A stretch of DNA of 26,631 nucleotides from a virus, in IMG/VR virus record IMGVR_UViG_3300030109_002546, positions 1-26,631 of that record; one strand, given 5' to 3'. Below, one piece after another: positions 15,225-22,090 of this stretch. The notes beneath the pieces were generated by a model. That model was given only the letters and a program-made list of their open reading frames with translations. It had not been told where the DNA came from and did no database searches. Within the stretch, counting starts at the first letter, position 1. Every line of letters begins with the position of its first letter. The translations under genes were made by a program, and so were the position numbers.

Positions 15225-15683
15225 CTATTCAAAAGCTAACGCATCGTTAGATCGATCTAGTGAGTCCTCTCTTTCTACTAGGTCAAGTATTTGAACAGCA
15301 ACTAACTGAGGACGTACAATAGTTTTACCTTGTCCTCCGTATGTTTTCTTATACCACTGGACTCTCACAGTAGAACCATTACCTATGTCACACTCTGACA
15401 ATATATTGCGGTCTTCGTCTACTACTCTAGGTGGCTGAGTAGGAGAGCCATCTGAGTTATTTGCCCATGTAGCAATTTTGACAATAGGATCAGGAGTATA
15501 CTTCTTTACTCCGGGTTCAAACAAGAAGACATCACTTATTCCTTGCTGCTTTAAGTTTTCAAAGTCTTTATCTGAAACAGCAAGAAACAATTCATACCAG
15601 TAACTCTTCTTATCGAATGAAGGGTTAGGTTCGTACAAGTGAGGAAAATAAATCTGTCCTTTTATAACATTAGAATTAGCCAT
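15225..15683 (-). CDS. Single-stranded DNA-binding protein, T7 gp2.5-like
   Basis: 152 residues. Early GQIYFPHLYEPNPSFDKKSY is the characteristic phage SSB entry, then YWYELFLAV, a Gly-rich loop, and RPQLVAVQILDL. The C-terminus is acidic and ends in Phe-Glu (DRSNDALAFE), like the gp2.5 tail that binds polymerase and helicase. It sits upstream of primase-helicase and polymerase, as expected for a replisome cluster. An alternative family name is DUF2815-like. Confidence 0.85.
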   Translation of the reverse strand: MANSNVIKGQIYFPHLYEPNPSFDKKSYWYELFLAVSDKDFENLKQQGISDVFLFEPGVKKYTPDPIVKIATWANNSDGSPTQPPRVVDEDRNILSECDIGNGSTVRVQWYKKTYGGQGKTIVRPQLVAVQILDLVEREDSLDRSNDALAFE

Positions 15684-15684
15684 A

Positions 15685-15933
15685 TTAAAAAAGCTCCTTT
15701 TGGTTTGGGTTTGAATTTAGTTTCTTATGATACTCGACAAGGAAGGGAGTGTAAACATCGCTCAAGAAATCCAGATCAATCCCTTGACCTACTTCGACAT
15801 TTACATATTCCTCCCTTCTTGTCTCAGGAGAAACCGTTAAAGTGCATTTATCTTTGTATAACATACCGTAATACTTAGAAGATAAAAATGCATTATACTC
15901 TTCTTTGGTAAAAACAAAAGTATTATCTGACAT
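15685..15933 (-). CDS. Unknown small protein (82 aa)
   Basis: Starts MSDNTFVFTKEEYNAFLSSK; aromatic-rich, one cysteine, ends in a charged ELF. One base from the SSB start, with an 11-base overlap with the upstream gene. Not recognised; position suggests a replication accessory. Confidence 0.65.
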   Translation of the reverse strand: MSDNTFVFTKEEYNAFLSSKYYGMLYKDKCTLTVSPETRREEYVNVEVGQGIDLDFLSDVYTPFLVEYHKKLNSNPNQKELF

Positions 15934-16150
15934 TATTTTGTTCCTCTATAAATTGAGAGAATAGTGCTGACAATGTAGTATCTTCTAGTCTCCAATCATC
16001 TACCTCTGAACAAGCCATCTTAACAAAGGTAAAGAAATTAAACTTGACTGTATCAGCAGGAGGGGTAGTGCCTATTCGCATTACCCACAACTGCGCCCAC
16101 CAATCGTCAAGTTGAATCAGAAATTCAGCATTAGCATCAACCTGACTCAT
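15923..16150 (-). CDS. Unknown small protein (75 aa), Trp-rich
   Basis: The N-terminal half is rich in Trp and Asp (LDDWWAQLWVMRIG), followed by NFFTFVKMACSE and an acidic tail. Soluble. Preceded by GGAGG seven bases from the ATG. Overlaps the next gene by 11 bases. Function unknown. Confidence 0.65.
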   Translation of the reverse strand: MSQVDANAEFLIQLDDWWAQLWVMRIGTTPPADTVKFNFFTFVKMACSEVDDWRLEDTTLSALFSQFIEEQNNVR

Positions 16151-16165
16151 ACAAACCTCCTTTGA

Positions 16166-17092
16166 TTATGCTGCAAGGCGTACAACTGCATCTCGTACTG
16201 AGTCATGTCGCTTCGCCTTGATAGTTAACAATGAACCCTCTGCTGATTTCTTAGCAGCCGGGGCGTGTGTACTCCAGTGAGTCATTGCATTGAAAGCAGC
16301 CCAATGAGTAGAGCCTAACGTCCTTCGCTCTTGTGTTACATATTGATTCCACATATAACCAAGAGCCTTGTTACGATACACTTCTGGTTCTTCCATTAGT
16401 TCTAGTATAGATAAGTCAGGCTTACTCAAAACAAACCTACACTTAGCTGCCAGTGCAAATACATTGTAAGCCTCTCTGTCTGTAATAGATTGCTTAGTCC
16501 AGTGCTTCCAACGCTCTGCCTCATGCTGATAAGTAGTTAGAGCAGCAGCAAGCTTACGTTGAGCGTGTTCTGGTGACATACTAATTGTATGCTTGGACTT
16601 GTACATCGAGAAGTTATCTACAAAGACTTGACCATTTGTACATACTATCCTGACTGCACCCACTTGTAGAACAACGCACCAACTACCATCAAAAGATGTC
16701 CTTCCTGTTATTTGAAACTGGCTTTCATCTCCTTTGGCAGTCTCTATCGTATACTCAGGTAGAGTAATCGTAATAAAACCTTTTGAACCATCAGGGGTCA
16801 TATTAGAATTGACAGTTGCACCTGTACAATCTATTCCTGAGTGCTTGCACACATTAACCATAGCACCATACAAATCACCGTACTGCGCTCCCTTAAAATT
16901 ATAGCTAGGCTTAACTACATTTATAGGTGGACTTCCCTCACCTTTAACAAACAAACCTCTCCTGTCTGTATCTAATGTAAGTAACCCCTCACTATCTGGG
17001 TAATACATAGGGCGTGATTCAATCACTGTGTTAACAATAGAAGGTGGTTCTATCGCCTCCAGTGGGTGTACTGCCTTAACAATATTTAACAT
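16166..17092 (-). CDS. DUF932 phage/plasmid-like protein
   Basis: 308 residues. The tripartite layout is typical of DUF932: an N-terminal strand-rich region, a central VVLQVGAVRIVCTNGQV with the ICTNG-type block (here VRIVCTNG), and a C-terminal helical region with YMWNQYVTQERR and the STHWAAFNAMTHW stretch. DUF932 proteins are widespread in phages and plasmids and lack a proven function. It heads the core replication block and follows a predicted promoter, suggesting a prominent early product. Confidence 0.85.
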   Translation of the reverse strand: MLNIVKAVHPLEAIEPPSIVNTVIESRPMYYPDSEGLLTLDTDRRGLFVKGEGSPPINVVKPSYNFKGAQYGDLYGAMVNVCKHSGIDCTGATVNSNMTPDGSKGFITITLPEYTIETAKGDESQFQITGRTSFDGSWCVVLQVGAVRIVCTNGQVFVDNFSMYKSKHTISMSPEHAQRKLAAALTTYQHEAERWKHWTKQSITDREAYNVFALAAKCRFVLSKPDLSILELMEEPEVYRNKALGYMWNQYVTQERRTLGSTHWAAFNAMTHWSTHAPAAKKSAEGSLLTIKAKRHDSVRDAVVRLAA

Positions 17093-17140
17093 AATATTTC
17101 TCCTTTATTTTATATATATATTGTTGTCTTTTAATTTAGA

Positions 17141-17169
17141 ATAAGAGGGTAGCATACTTTATTTATCAA
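17141..17169 (-). promoter_or_regulatory. Predicted sigma70-type promoter before DUF932
   Basis: On the minus strand TTGATA (plus-strand 17164-17169) and TCTTAT (17141-17146) are separated by exactly 17 bases; five and four of six bases match consensus. Transcription would start near 17134, about 42 bases before the DUF932 ATG, which has a GGAG site. It occupies the only sizeable gap between the accessory block and the replication block. Motif match only. Confidence 0.45.
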
Positions 17170-17184
17170 CACAAGTTATACCCA

Positions 17185-17322
17185 CTATTTATTTCGTGAA
17201 TGTTTACCTAGCTGTTCTCGTTTAAACCAAGTTAATCTAAATTTAATCCAGCATTTAGCACAATAGTATTTAGCATTATCTATTGCGTCGGCTTTGTTAT
17301 CACAAGAACTACACTTTTTCAT
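17185..17322 (-). CDS. Tiny zinc-ribbon protein (45 aa)
   Basis: MKKCSSCDNKAD then YYCAKCWIKF, giving two CxxC pairs (C4/C7 and C21/C24), a minimal zinc ribbon, followed by a basic helix. The ATG overlaps the preceding stop by ATGA (17319-17322). It lacks a separate ribosome site and probably relies on coupling. Such mini zinc proteins often bind nucleic acid or inhibit host polymerase, but no target can be inferred here. Confidence 0.7.
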   Translation of the reverse strand: MKKCSSCDNKADAIDNAKYYCAKCWIKFRLTWFKREQLGKHSRNK

Positions 17323-17600
17323 ACAGCATCTCTCCAAGAACTAATACCACAAGAAGTAGAGCTTTTTGTTGAATGAAGCTTATCATCGACATAAACCCGG
17401 AGATGCGTAGACTTATCAAGAGGTGCGCCTCTAGTGTACTGCCTCCAATCTTCACCTTCGACCAACCCTTGACCCCTTACTCTTACCTTATACCTATCAC
17501 TGTTCAAGTACTTCTTTAATAAAAGAACTAGTAACTTACCTTCCTCAGTGTTTGGTATTTGATGTAGCACATACCGCGAGAAATTTTTGTCTCTTTTCAT
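17319..17600 (-). CDS. Unknown basic protein (93 aa)
   Basis: Start at 17600 is preferred over an in-frame ATG twelve codons upstream because AAGGAG lies 7 bases before it. Contains LLVLLLKKYLNSDRYKVRVR and a C-terminus STSCGISSWRDAV. Mixed alpha/beta, basic. It overlaps its upstream neighbour by 56 bases and the zinc-ribbon gene by 4. Not recognised. Confidence 0.65.
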   Translation of the reverse strand: MKRDKNFSRYVLHQIPNTEEGKLLVLLLKKYLNSDRYKVRVRGQGLVEGEDWRQYTRGAPLDKSTHLRVYVDDKLHSTKSSTSCGISSWRDAV

Positions 17601-17721
17601 GTTGCTTCTCCTTGACTTGTTGAATTGCTTTCTCAAAGGCTTGTCCTGCTTTTAGATCATCGCCTTTAAGTACGAGTTTGATAGCTACTGCCATCCAATC
17701 TACTTCCACTTCCTTTACCAT
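17545..17721 (-). CDS. Small helical protein (58 aa)
   Basis: MVKEVEVDWMAVAIKLVLKG, then a helix through LKAGQAFEKAIQQVKEKQHE. The best ribosome site of the area, AAGGAGGTG, stands just before the ATG, which is the main support. The 3' end overlaps the next gene by 56 bases in another frame. Function unknown. Confidence 0.65.
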   Translation of the reverse strand: MVKEVEVDWMAVAIKLVLKGDDLKAGQAFEKAIQQVKEKQHEKRQKFLAVCATSNTKH

Positions 17722-17733
17722 GTCACCTCCTTA

Positions 17734-17985
17734 TTAAATTAATTTCTTTCTTAACCACTTCTGGCTAAAGACTTCTACTTTAGTTTCACATCTTTTAGCA
17801 TTCGCAATACTGTAAGGATGCAGAGCAACATTAGTTACTTCCTCGTACCTCCCTACTCTATTCCTCATTGCTTCTATAGATATCCCCAAGGCTTTCGCAT
17901 ACTCTTTCATTGTGTAATGCTCACCATACTTTAGAATATGATGATCTCCTACAAACCTTTTAGTATGCTTCTTATACTTACTCAT
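17734..17985 (-). CDS. Small HTH protein (83 aa)
   Basis: Residues about 24-48 (YTMKEYAKALGISIEAMRNR) read as a helix-turn-helix with the usual A-x3-G turn, similar to MerR/homeodomain-like recognition units. The flanks are basic (MSKYKKHTKRF at the start, KWLRKKLI at the end). A phage regulator or nucleoid-type binder is likely. Its start shares one base with the upstream stop (17985). Confidence 0.7.
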   Translation of the reverse strand: MSKYKKHTKRFVGDHHILKYGEHYTMKEYAKALGISIEAMRNRVGRYEEVTNVALHPYSIANAKRCETKVEVFSQKWLRKKLI

Positions 17986-18188
17986 TAGTGATGCCCTATA
18001 TATTGTGTTGGATCATCTTCAGGATCTGCAAGCTCACTACTAATATCAATACAGTAATGATTAATACAGTCATTATATTGTTTAGAAAATTTATCCCACC
18101 CTTCAGCCTCTGCCATAGATTCGTTGGGTGCTTCTATTTCGTAGTACTCACAGGTATCTAATCTGATTTTTACTTTGTACTTAGGCAT
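17985..18188 (-). CDS. Small DpnD/PcfM-like protein (67 aa)
   Basis: Begins MPKYKVKIRLDTCEYYEIEA then PNESMAEAEGWDKF. The pattern of two beta strands (KVKIR, YYEIEA) followed by an A-rich helix is that of the small DpnD/PcfM-type domain, but the match is loose. Three further cysteines occur in the second half, two at NDCINHYC. AAGGAGG precedes the ATG. Confidence 0.6.
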   Translation of the reverse strand: MPKYKVKIRLDTCEYYEIEAPNESMAEAEGWDKFSKQYNDCINHYCIDISSELADPEDDPTQYIGHH

Positions 18189-18396
18189 AACGATCCTCCT
18201 TACAGAATGAACTCATAGTTTCCCAATCTTCCTTAGTTGTTCCGCTGATTATGAACTCTCTTTCGTCAGCAGATATGTGAGGCATTACATCTTGTATAAG
18301 AGCGCCTAACCTCCAATCTCTATACTGGAGAGGCGTTATGTCAATATCCATACAATTAGTCCTGCCAGTTACGAATGACTTTCTATATATCTTCAT
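18181..18396 (-). CDS. Unknown protein (71 aa), TPxQYRxWxxGALIQD type
   Basis: Contains DIDITPLQYRDWRLGALIQD and ISADEREFIISGTTKEDWET. I recognise this two-block pattern from phage small proteins in several phage groups, function unknown. Overlaps its downstream neighbour by 8 bases and the upstream zinc-ribbon gene by 14. A soluble acidic protein. Confidence 0.75.
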   Translation of the reverse strand: MKIYRKSFVTGRTNCMDIDITPLQYRDWRLGALIQDVMPHISADEREFIISGTTKEDWETMSSFCKEDRYA

Positions 18397-18544
18397 GGTC
18401 TAAATCCTCGTAGTCTAGTTCTTTTCCGCAAACATTACAATGATAAGTTATATATTCAATCCGTACATTTCTATCGCCATACTGCACGATATCAAAGTGA
18501 TCTTCTGTATAATAATCATTAGGTTTATTACAGCAGCTATCCAT
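18383..18544 (-). CDS. Tiny zinc-ribbon-like protein (53 aa)
   Basis: MDSCCNKPND near the start and YHCNVCGKELDYEDLDHED at the end give two cysteine pairs (C4/C5 and C36/C39) about 30 residues apart, plausible for metal binding. Acidic. A GGAG lies 10 bases upstream within the end of the methyltransferase-like gene. Overlaps the following gene by 14 bases. The reading frame is well placed between two certain genes. Confidence 0.6.
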   Translation of the reverse strand: MDSCCNKPNDYYTEDHFDIVQYGDRNVRIEYITYHCNVCGKELDYEDLDHEDI

Positions 18545-18549
18545 AGTAA

Positions 18550-19164
18550 CTATGCTCCGTAATTAATTAAAGGCTGTTGTCCCCATTGACTAGCCATAGC
18601 ATCAGCAATACCTTGAAAGGTAGTGGATCTAATCTTCCAACGATCCTTACTAGGCGGCAGATAATGCAGACGCATACGCTTGTTACGAGGCAATGCATCG
18701 TGTTTTTCTTTACAATTATATGTGTCTTTTAGGGGTGGTAAATTATGCAACCATAAGCCTGTCTTCTTAGACTCTGGATGCCCGAACTGATAGGGCTGTA
18801 CATACTGGCTAGGCTTAAAAGGTAATACACCTACTGGATTTTCCATGCAAACATAAGTAGCTTTAGCTCTAGCATAAGTCCATAACTTAGTAGTCCAACT
18901 TATAGCTTTATGTCTTTCAGCATTCTTGGGCATACCTTTACCATACCAAGCATTACCGCTAACAGCTAAAGCAGTACAAGGTGGATGCATAATTATAAGA
19001 TCCCAATGCCTGACTGCATCTATCGCATCAAAACAATCACCTTGTATGTGATAGGAACTACCATCATCAGCAGGTAGTAAATCATTTGATAAAGCATAGT
19101 GACCTCTAAGCCTGAAAGCCTCCCTGACTACACCACTATACTCACACGCAACTAATACATTCAT
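18550..19164 (-). CDS. DNA cytosine methyltransferase-like protein
   Basis: 204 residues. The opening MNVLVACEYSGVVREAF resembles the AdoMet-binding motif I of C5 methyltransferases (here ACEYSG for the usual FAGIGG). LIIMHPPC (P61-P62-C63) is the catalytic PC motif IV, and YVCMENPVGVL (E108-N109-P110) is the ENV/ENP motif VI. The later QPYQFGHPESKKTGLWL is typical of a short phage subgroup. It lacks the long target-recognition region of restriction-linked enzymes, so specificity may be relaxed, or it may modify a different base or substrate. The role could be protection against restriction or hypermodification. The fold is likely; activity unknown. Confidence 0.8.
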   Translation of the reverse strand: MNVLVACEYSGVVREAFRLRGHYALSNDLLPADDGSSYHIQGDCFDAIDAVRHWDLIIMHPPCTALAVSGNAWYGKGMPKNAERHKAISWTTKLWTYARAKATYVCMENPVGVLPFKPSQYVQPYQFGHPESKKTGLWLHNLPPLKDTYNCKEKHDALPRNKRMRLHYLPPSKDRWKIRSTTFQGIADAMASQWGQQPLINYGA

Positions 19165-19466
19165 GAACTTTTCTCCTTTCCTGCTTTGTGAGTGAATAAG
19201 GTATCTTCACCCTTAATTACTTTAATATCACAACCATCATCGTGATAAAACAGAGTCTCAATAGCTGCCTCTGTTAATCGTAGCTCATCAGCAGCTTCGA
19301 TGATATCCCTAACAATAGTCCAGTTTAACTCAGGGAAACGCTCAACAACATCTAACGCTATGGTTGCTGAATTAAAATGCCTATCGTCATAAGAAATTTC
19401 GATATCAATAGTGTTGGAAGTGATATCTAAATTTAATTCTCGTACTCTGTGTATCGCTCTATTCAT
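19161..19466 (-). CDS. Unknown protein (101 aa)
   Basis: Alternating strands and helices (DIEISYDDRHF, ERFPELNWTIVRDIIEAADE, GCDIKVIKGEDTLF). Acidic, one cysteine. Four-base ATGA overlaps at both ends with neighbours. Position before the methyltransferase-like gene suggests early expression. No family recognised. Confidence 0.7.
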   Translation of the reverse strand: MNRAIHRVRELNLDITSNTIDIEISYDDRHFNSATIALDVVERFPELNWTIVRDIIEAADELRLTEAAIETLFYHDDGCDIKVIKGEDTLFTHKAGKEKSS

Positions 19467-19714
19467 AAGTTTTCTCCTAATATAATATAAGTTAATACCA
19501 TCATTGCAAAACTAGAGTAAGCTAAAAACATATGTAAGAATAACTTTAGTTTACTATTGTCTTTAGGTAAGAAAGCTCTTCTAATATTTTTATTAAAGAT
19601 AGCATCAGCATCATACTGTTTAAGTACAGATACTAAACCTTTCTCATTAGTCTCTTCAATAACTCTAGTCTTTCCGTTATCTTCATACCAACCACTGCGC
19701 TTTACTATTTTCAT
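19463..19714 (-). CDS. Small membrane protein with C-terminal anchor (83 aa)
   Basis: Soluble charged N-terminus (MKIVKRSGWYEDNGKTRVIE), with a hydrophobic stretch at about residues 57-80 (LKLFLHMFLAYSSFAMMVL onward). A tail-anchored topology with the bulk in the cytoplasm is predicted. First gene after a predicted promoter (19745-19771). Possibly a host-membrane-targeting early protein; not recognised. Confidence 0.65.
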   Translation of the reverse strand: MKIVKRSGWYEDNGKTRVIEETNEKGLVSVLKQYDADAIFNKNIRRAFLPKDNSKLKLFLHMFLAYSSFAMMVLTYIILGENL

Positions 19715-19744
19715 GTCATCATATCTCCTAATATATTAGAGCAG

Positions 19745-19771
19745 TTTATACCATCTTACTCAGGATGTCGA
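19745..19771 (-). promoter_or_regulatory. Predicted extended -10 promoter
   Basis: Minus strand reads TCGACA (plus-strand 19766-19771), a 15-base spacer, then TGGTATAAA with the TGn extension and a TATAAA -10 (19745-19750). It lies in the 69-base gap after the GP88-like gene and before the small membrane protein. The 11-mer AGTTTATACCA (19743-19753) recurs exactly at 22691-22701. Motif-based only. Confidence 0.45.
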
Positions 19772-19783
19772 GGAGCAATCTTT

Positions 19784-20509
19784 TTAAGCAGCGATTGCTA
19801 TTAAGTTAGTGTCCACTACTAGTTCAACATCAAGTGGATCAATACCTTGACCATTTGGATTCTTGTATTTCAATCCGTTTATCTCCCCATACTTTTCTAG
19901 ATTTAGTATATCACTATCATCCCCATTATGTACAGGTCTACCTAAGAAATCTGTAGGAAAGTTATCGTCTGAAAATACAACCGACATAGGCACGTTAGTT
20001 TCTAAGGCTTCTTGTACATACTTCTGATAGGCTGAAGCTTTGGAATAACTGAACATCAGTTGATAATTCTTTGGGGTTTTGGTGAGTCTCTTTGACAGTT
20101 TAGTGTAGTCATAGAAATTAAGATCTGGGAATGTGTCAGGTATAGAACCATAAGCAGGTAACTCCCATTGGACATCGCTTAACACATTTAGTCTGACGTA
20201 TGGCTTCACGTTTGTTCTCTTGCAAAGCTTCTCAAACTTATGCAACTCACCACATAGTTGATCTATGAATTCAGACCTGTAGTTTTCTAAGTACTCTGTC
20301 TTTTCTCTTCTTGCGTTGATTACATTCTGCATATGTCCTCTGCCAGAAAAGTATAGACAAGCCCTTTTGCAGTCGGCAATATCCTGCATAGGACAAAGCT
20401 TTTTATTAGGCTGAAGAGACAGGCCTGCTATTCTGATTAGCTCGTCTTTCATCCCTTTAGCAAGCTTGGTATTGCCTCCTGTTGTGTCGAGTAATGCTTT
20501 CTTTTTCAT
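19784..20509 (-). CDS. GP88-like protein of unknown function
   Basis: 241 residues. Has LLDTTGGNTKLAKG at the start, then a cysteine cluster C39, C47, C51 in KLCPMQDIADCKRACLYFSG with RGHMQNVINARREKTEYL. Strand-like blocks follow: YVRLNVLSDVQWE, LNFYDYTKLSKRL, YQLMFSYSK and MSVVFSDD. This order is that of the phage 'gene product 88' family (PF17338, from memory), whose members are common in phages but without an assigned function. The repeated strand-helix pattern and cysteine cluster suggest a metal- or cluster-binding barrel; this is inference. AGGAGAT precedes the ATG. Confidence 0.75.
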   Translation of the reverse strand: MKKKALLDTTGGNTKLAKGMKDELIRIAGLSLQPNKKLCPMQDIADCKRACLYFSGRGHMQNVINARREKTEYLENYRSEFIDQLCGELHKFEKLCKRTNVKPYVRLNVLSDVQWELPAYGSIPDTFPDLNFYDYTKLSKRLTKTPKNYQLMFSYSKASAYQKYVQEALETNVPMSVVFSDDNFPTDFLGRPVHNGDDSDILNLEKYGEINGLKYKNPNGQGIDPLDVELVVDTNLIAIAA

Positions 20510-20530
20510 TCTTTATCTCCTGTGTGTTTA

Positions 20531-20665
20531 CTAATTAGCCAGACTGTAACTTATGGTCAAACCATATGCAACTGCTAACAAAATGTAAACAATCCCAACT
20601 ACAAAAAACTTCTGTCCTACCTCATTGAAAAAATCATACACTTCTTTTCTGTGTTTCTTATTCAT
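20531..20665 (-). CDS. Single-pass membrane micro-protein (44 aa)
   Basis: MNKKHRKEVYDFFNEVGQKF is amphipathic and basic, followed by FVVGIVYILLAVAYGLTI, a clear transmembrane segment (about 21-39). The ATG overlaps the upstream stop by ATGA (20662-20665). Positive-inside rule gives N-in topology. Unknown role. Confidence 0.6.
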   Translation of the reverse strand: MNKKHRKEVYDFFNEVGQKFFVVGIVYILLAVAYGLTISYSLAN

Positions 20666-20829
20666 TTTGATGCTCCGCACTTGCTACATTTTGAGACATA
20701 AACTAACCGATACTGATTAGTTCTATGCAATGCCTCACCCTTTTTCCAACGCTTGCTATCGGTAGTCCTACCATCCGTAAACTTATTTTCAATAGCAATA
20801 CCAGAAACAAATTTATGCTGACAGTTCAT
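20662..20829 (-). CDS. Small zinc-ribbon-like protein (55 aa)
   Basis: Start at the ATG 20829 is preferred, with GGGAG ten bases upstream. A longer frame back to a TTG at 20925 has no ribosome site and passes through a hairpin. NCQHKFVSGIAIENKF near the start (C3, H5) and KCSKCGASK at the end (C49, C52) give a split zinc-ribbon. Between them NQYRLVYVSKCSKCG reads like a C-terminal beta hairpin carrying the knuckle. Basic. Coupled to the next gene by ATGA. Confidence 0.6.
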   Translation of the reverse strand: MNCQHKFVSGIAIENKFTDGRTTDSKRWKKGEALHRTNQYRLVYVSKCSKCGASK

Positions 20830-21132
20830 AGACTTATCGCTCCCACTTAAAGTAAATTGGACTGCGCGACAGTCCTCTATATTCTGCACCTTTTTAAGGA
20901 GGCCAGCCCCTCCTGCTTCTGTCAACCTTGTATCGCAGCTTTAGGTGCTACCATCTTTCTGATACAAGACCTATTTTTCTTAACCGATCCCATAGCACAC
21001 TTAATATTGACTCAAATAGGTAAGTCGTATGCGGTTTAACTGGGATTTTCCCTATTCAATGCATTGGCCTTCCTCCAACAAATAAATATAAGATAGTACA
21101 CCTATGTCATTTATAGATGCACTATTTTCTAC
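20830..21132 (-). other. 303-base gap with hairpins, no supported gene
   Basis: Between two leftward genes I find no convincing protein. On the minus strand there is a strong ribosome site (GGAGGAAGG, about 21066-21074) before an ATG that is followed at once by CAT TGA. A GGGA/TCCC mini-hairpin (about 21042-21052) comes next, then a 23-codon frame (about 20924-20995), then a hairpin with AGGAGG pairing to CCTCCT (20897-20914). It looks like an untranslated leader or a decayed gene. No tRNA fold seen. Confidence 0.4.
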
Positions 21133-21252
21133 TTACTCGCCTCCCTCTAACCTTTCCTCCCTTGCTCTGATCCTCCTGTTAACCTTGCGAATATTCCTAA
21201 TCTTTTGAAACTTCTTGCGTCTAGCTAAAGATTTTAATTGTCGCTTACTCAT
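21133..21252 (-). CDS. Tiny basic protein (39 aa)
   Basis: MSKRQLKSLARRKKFQKIRN then INRR-like basic helix to an acidic EGGE end. GAGGAG lies 9 bases before the ATG, embedded in the end of the upstream gene. Short arginine/lysine-rich proteins of this kind are common in T7-like early regions; the role is unknown. Confidence 0.6.
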   Translation of the reverse strand: MSKRQLKSLARRKKFQKIRNIRKVNRRIRAREERLEGGE

Positions 21253-21258
21253 TACAGT

Positions 21259-21459
21259 TTACTCCTCAAGATATAAATCAAAGTCTAATATTGCTCGACC
21301 ATCCCTGCACTCTACTTGAATATCGTATCCGCACCCATAGATAGAGAAATCTTTTAACGTAGATTCTAGGTCTACTCCTGTCATCTCTAATTCGTATGCC
21401 TTCCATTCGCGTTGACAGTGCGAACAGTGGACGGATTCATTCCGATTTGTTGTTGCCAT
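21259..21459 (-). CDS. Small Cys-rich protein (66 aa)
   Basis: Start placed at the ATG 21459 because GGAGGT stands 8 bases upstream; an in-frame ATG at 21519 lies inside a repeat element. HCSHCQREW near the start (C12, C15 of the shorter form) and a later CGYD...VECRDG suggest a metal site. Ends in an acidic strand LDFDLYLEE. Not recognised. Confidence 0.65.
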   Translation of the reverse strand: MATTNRNESVHCSHCQREWKAYELEMTGVDLESTLKDFSIYGCGYDIQVECRDGRAILDFDLYLEE

Positions 21460-21497
21460 AAAATATACCTCCAAAAAAAACAAACATTTATCCTGTA

Positions 21498-21527
21498 CAA
21501 GTGAAATCTGATTTTTCAAATCACTTG
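21498..21527. terminator. Imperfect hairpin between two early genes
   Basis: CAAGTGA (21498-21504) pairs with TCACTTG (21521-21527), enclosing a partly paired AATCTGATTTTT loop. On the minus strand it follows the 164-residue gene and is followed, after about 17 bases, by eight T residues (21473-21480). The distance is long for a classic rho-independent terminator, so it may instead belong to the adjacent operator element. Confidence 0.3.
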
Positions 21528-21545
21528 AACATGATCACTATTGTT
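21519..21545 (+). repeat. 27-bp element, copy A (inverted partner at 22091-22117)
   Basis: Read on the opposite strand, this element matches the second copy at 24 of 27 positions. It includes ATCACT twice at 14-base spacing (21520-21525, 21534-21539) and the TGATCA palindrome (21532-21537). It lies just downstream of the 164-residue gene and upstream of the Cys-rich gene. Likely a protein-binding operator. Confidence 0.6.
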
Positions 21546-21560
21546 AATGTAGTTTCTAGA

Positions 21561-22055
21561 TTAAGATGCTGCTTTCAAGTTATCTATTGCGCTCTTGACA
21601 ATAGCAGCGAGTTTATCGGAATTATGCTTATTGATTATCTTGCGCTCTTGTTTTGTTAATGCATTTTGGTAGTTATTCAAAACAGACTGTAACGATTTTT
21701 GCAGATCAAAATCTGTTACTTTTGTAGCGTTGCCGAATTCGTACCAGTTAACAGTTGGCACGTTGTATTCGATTGCCGCATTTTTGCTAACCTTCTTGAT
21801 TGTCAGCGTGTTGGTTTTCTTGTCATTCTTTACTGATACATTAACGTGCGCTGTAATGTACCGCAAAACTTGATTCATTGGCAACGTGCGAGTGCTGTTA
21901 ACTGCATTCAAAAGAATTGCCAAAAATTGCGTGTTGCCATGTTCTGCGTATTGCTCAAAAGATAACACCAATTCTGCTTGGATTTTATCCCGTACAGATG
22001 TAGCACTTTTTACAATAGTTTGAACACGTTTTTTGAAGTTATTTAAATTAGACAT
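21561..22055 (-). CDS. First gene of the leftward array, unknown (164 aa)
   Basis: Start taken at the ATG 22055 (GGGAG nine bases upstream), not at an ATG 38 codons earlier that would run through the promoter and repeat. MSNLNNFKKRVQTIVKSATS leads a helical region, then FEQYAEHGNTQFLAILLNAV and a beta-like NDKKTNTLTIKKVSK section with VNWYEF. The HGNTxxLxxLLNA block is a pattern I associate with a broad phage family of unknown function. Codon use is slightly more GC-rich than its neighbours. It is flanked on both sides by an inverted 27-bp element, so it may be strongly or auto-regulated. Confidence 0.75.
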   Translation of the reverse strand: MSNLNNFKKRVQTIVKSATSVRDKIQAELVLSFEQYAEHGNTQFLAILLNAVNSTRTLPMNQVLRYITAHVNVSVKNDKKTNTLTIKKVSKNAAIEYNVPTVNWYEFGNATKVTDFDLQKSLQSVLNNYQNALTKQERKIINKHNSDKLAAIVKSAIDNLKAAS

Positions 22056-22090
22056 AGTTTTTTGCTCCCACAAAAAAAATTGAATTAAAA

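Noticed and set aside
18550-20509. Restriction-modification or other complete defence system
   Set aside because: Only the methyltransferase-like gene is present; no nuclease or specificity partner lies nearby, and the GP88-like gene has no defence motif that I can see.
20830-20925. N-terminal extension of the zinc-ribbon gene to a TTG start
   Set aside because: No ribosome site at the TTG, the extension crosses a hairpin, and the ATG at 20829 has a suitable GGGAG upstream.
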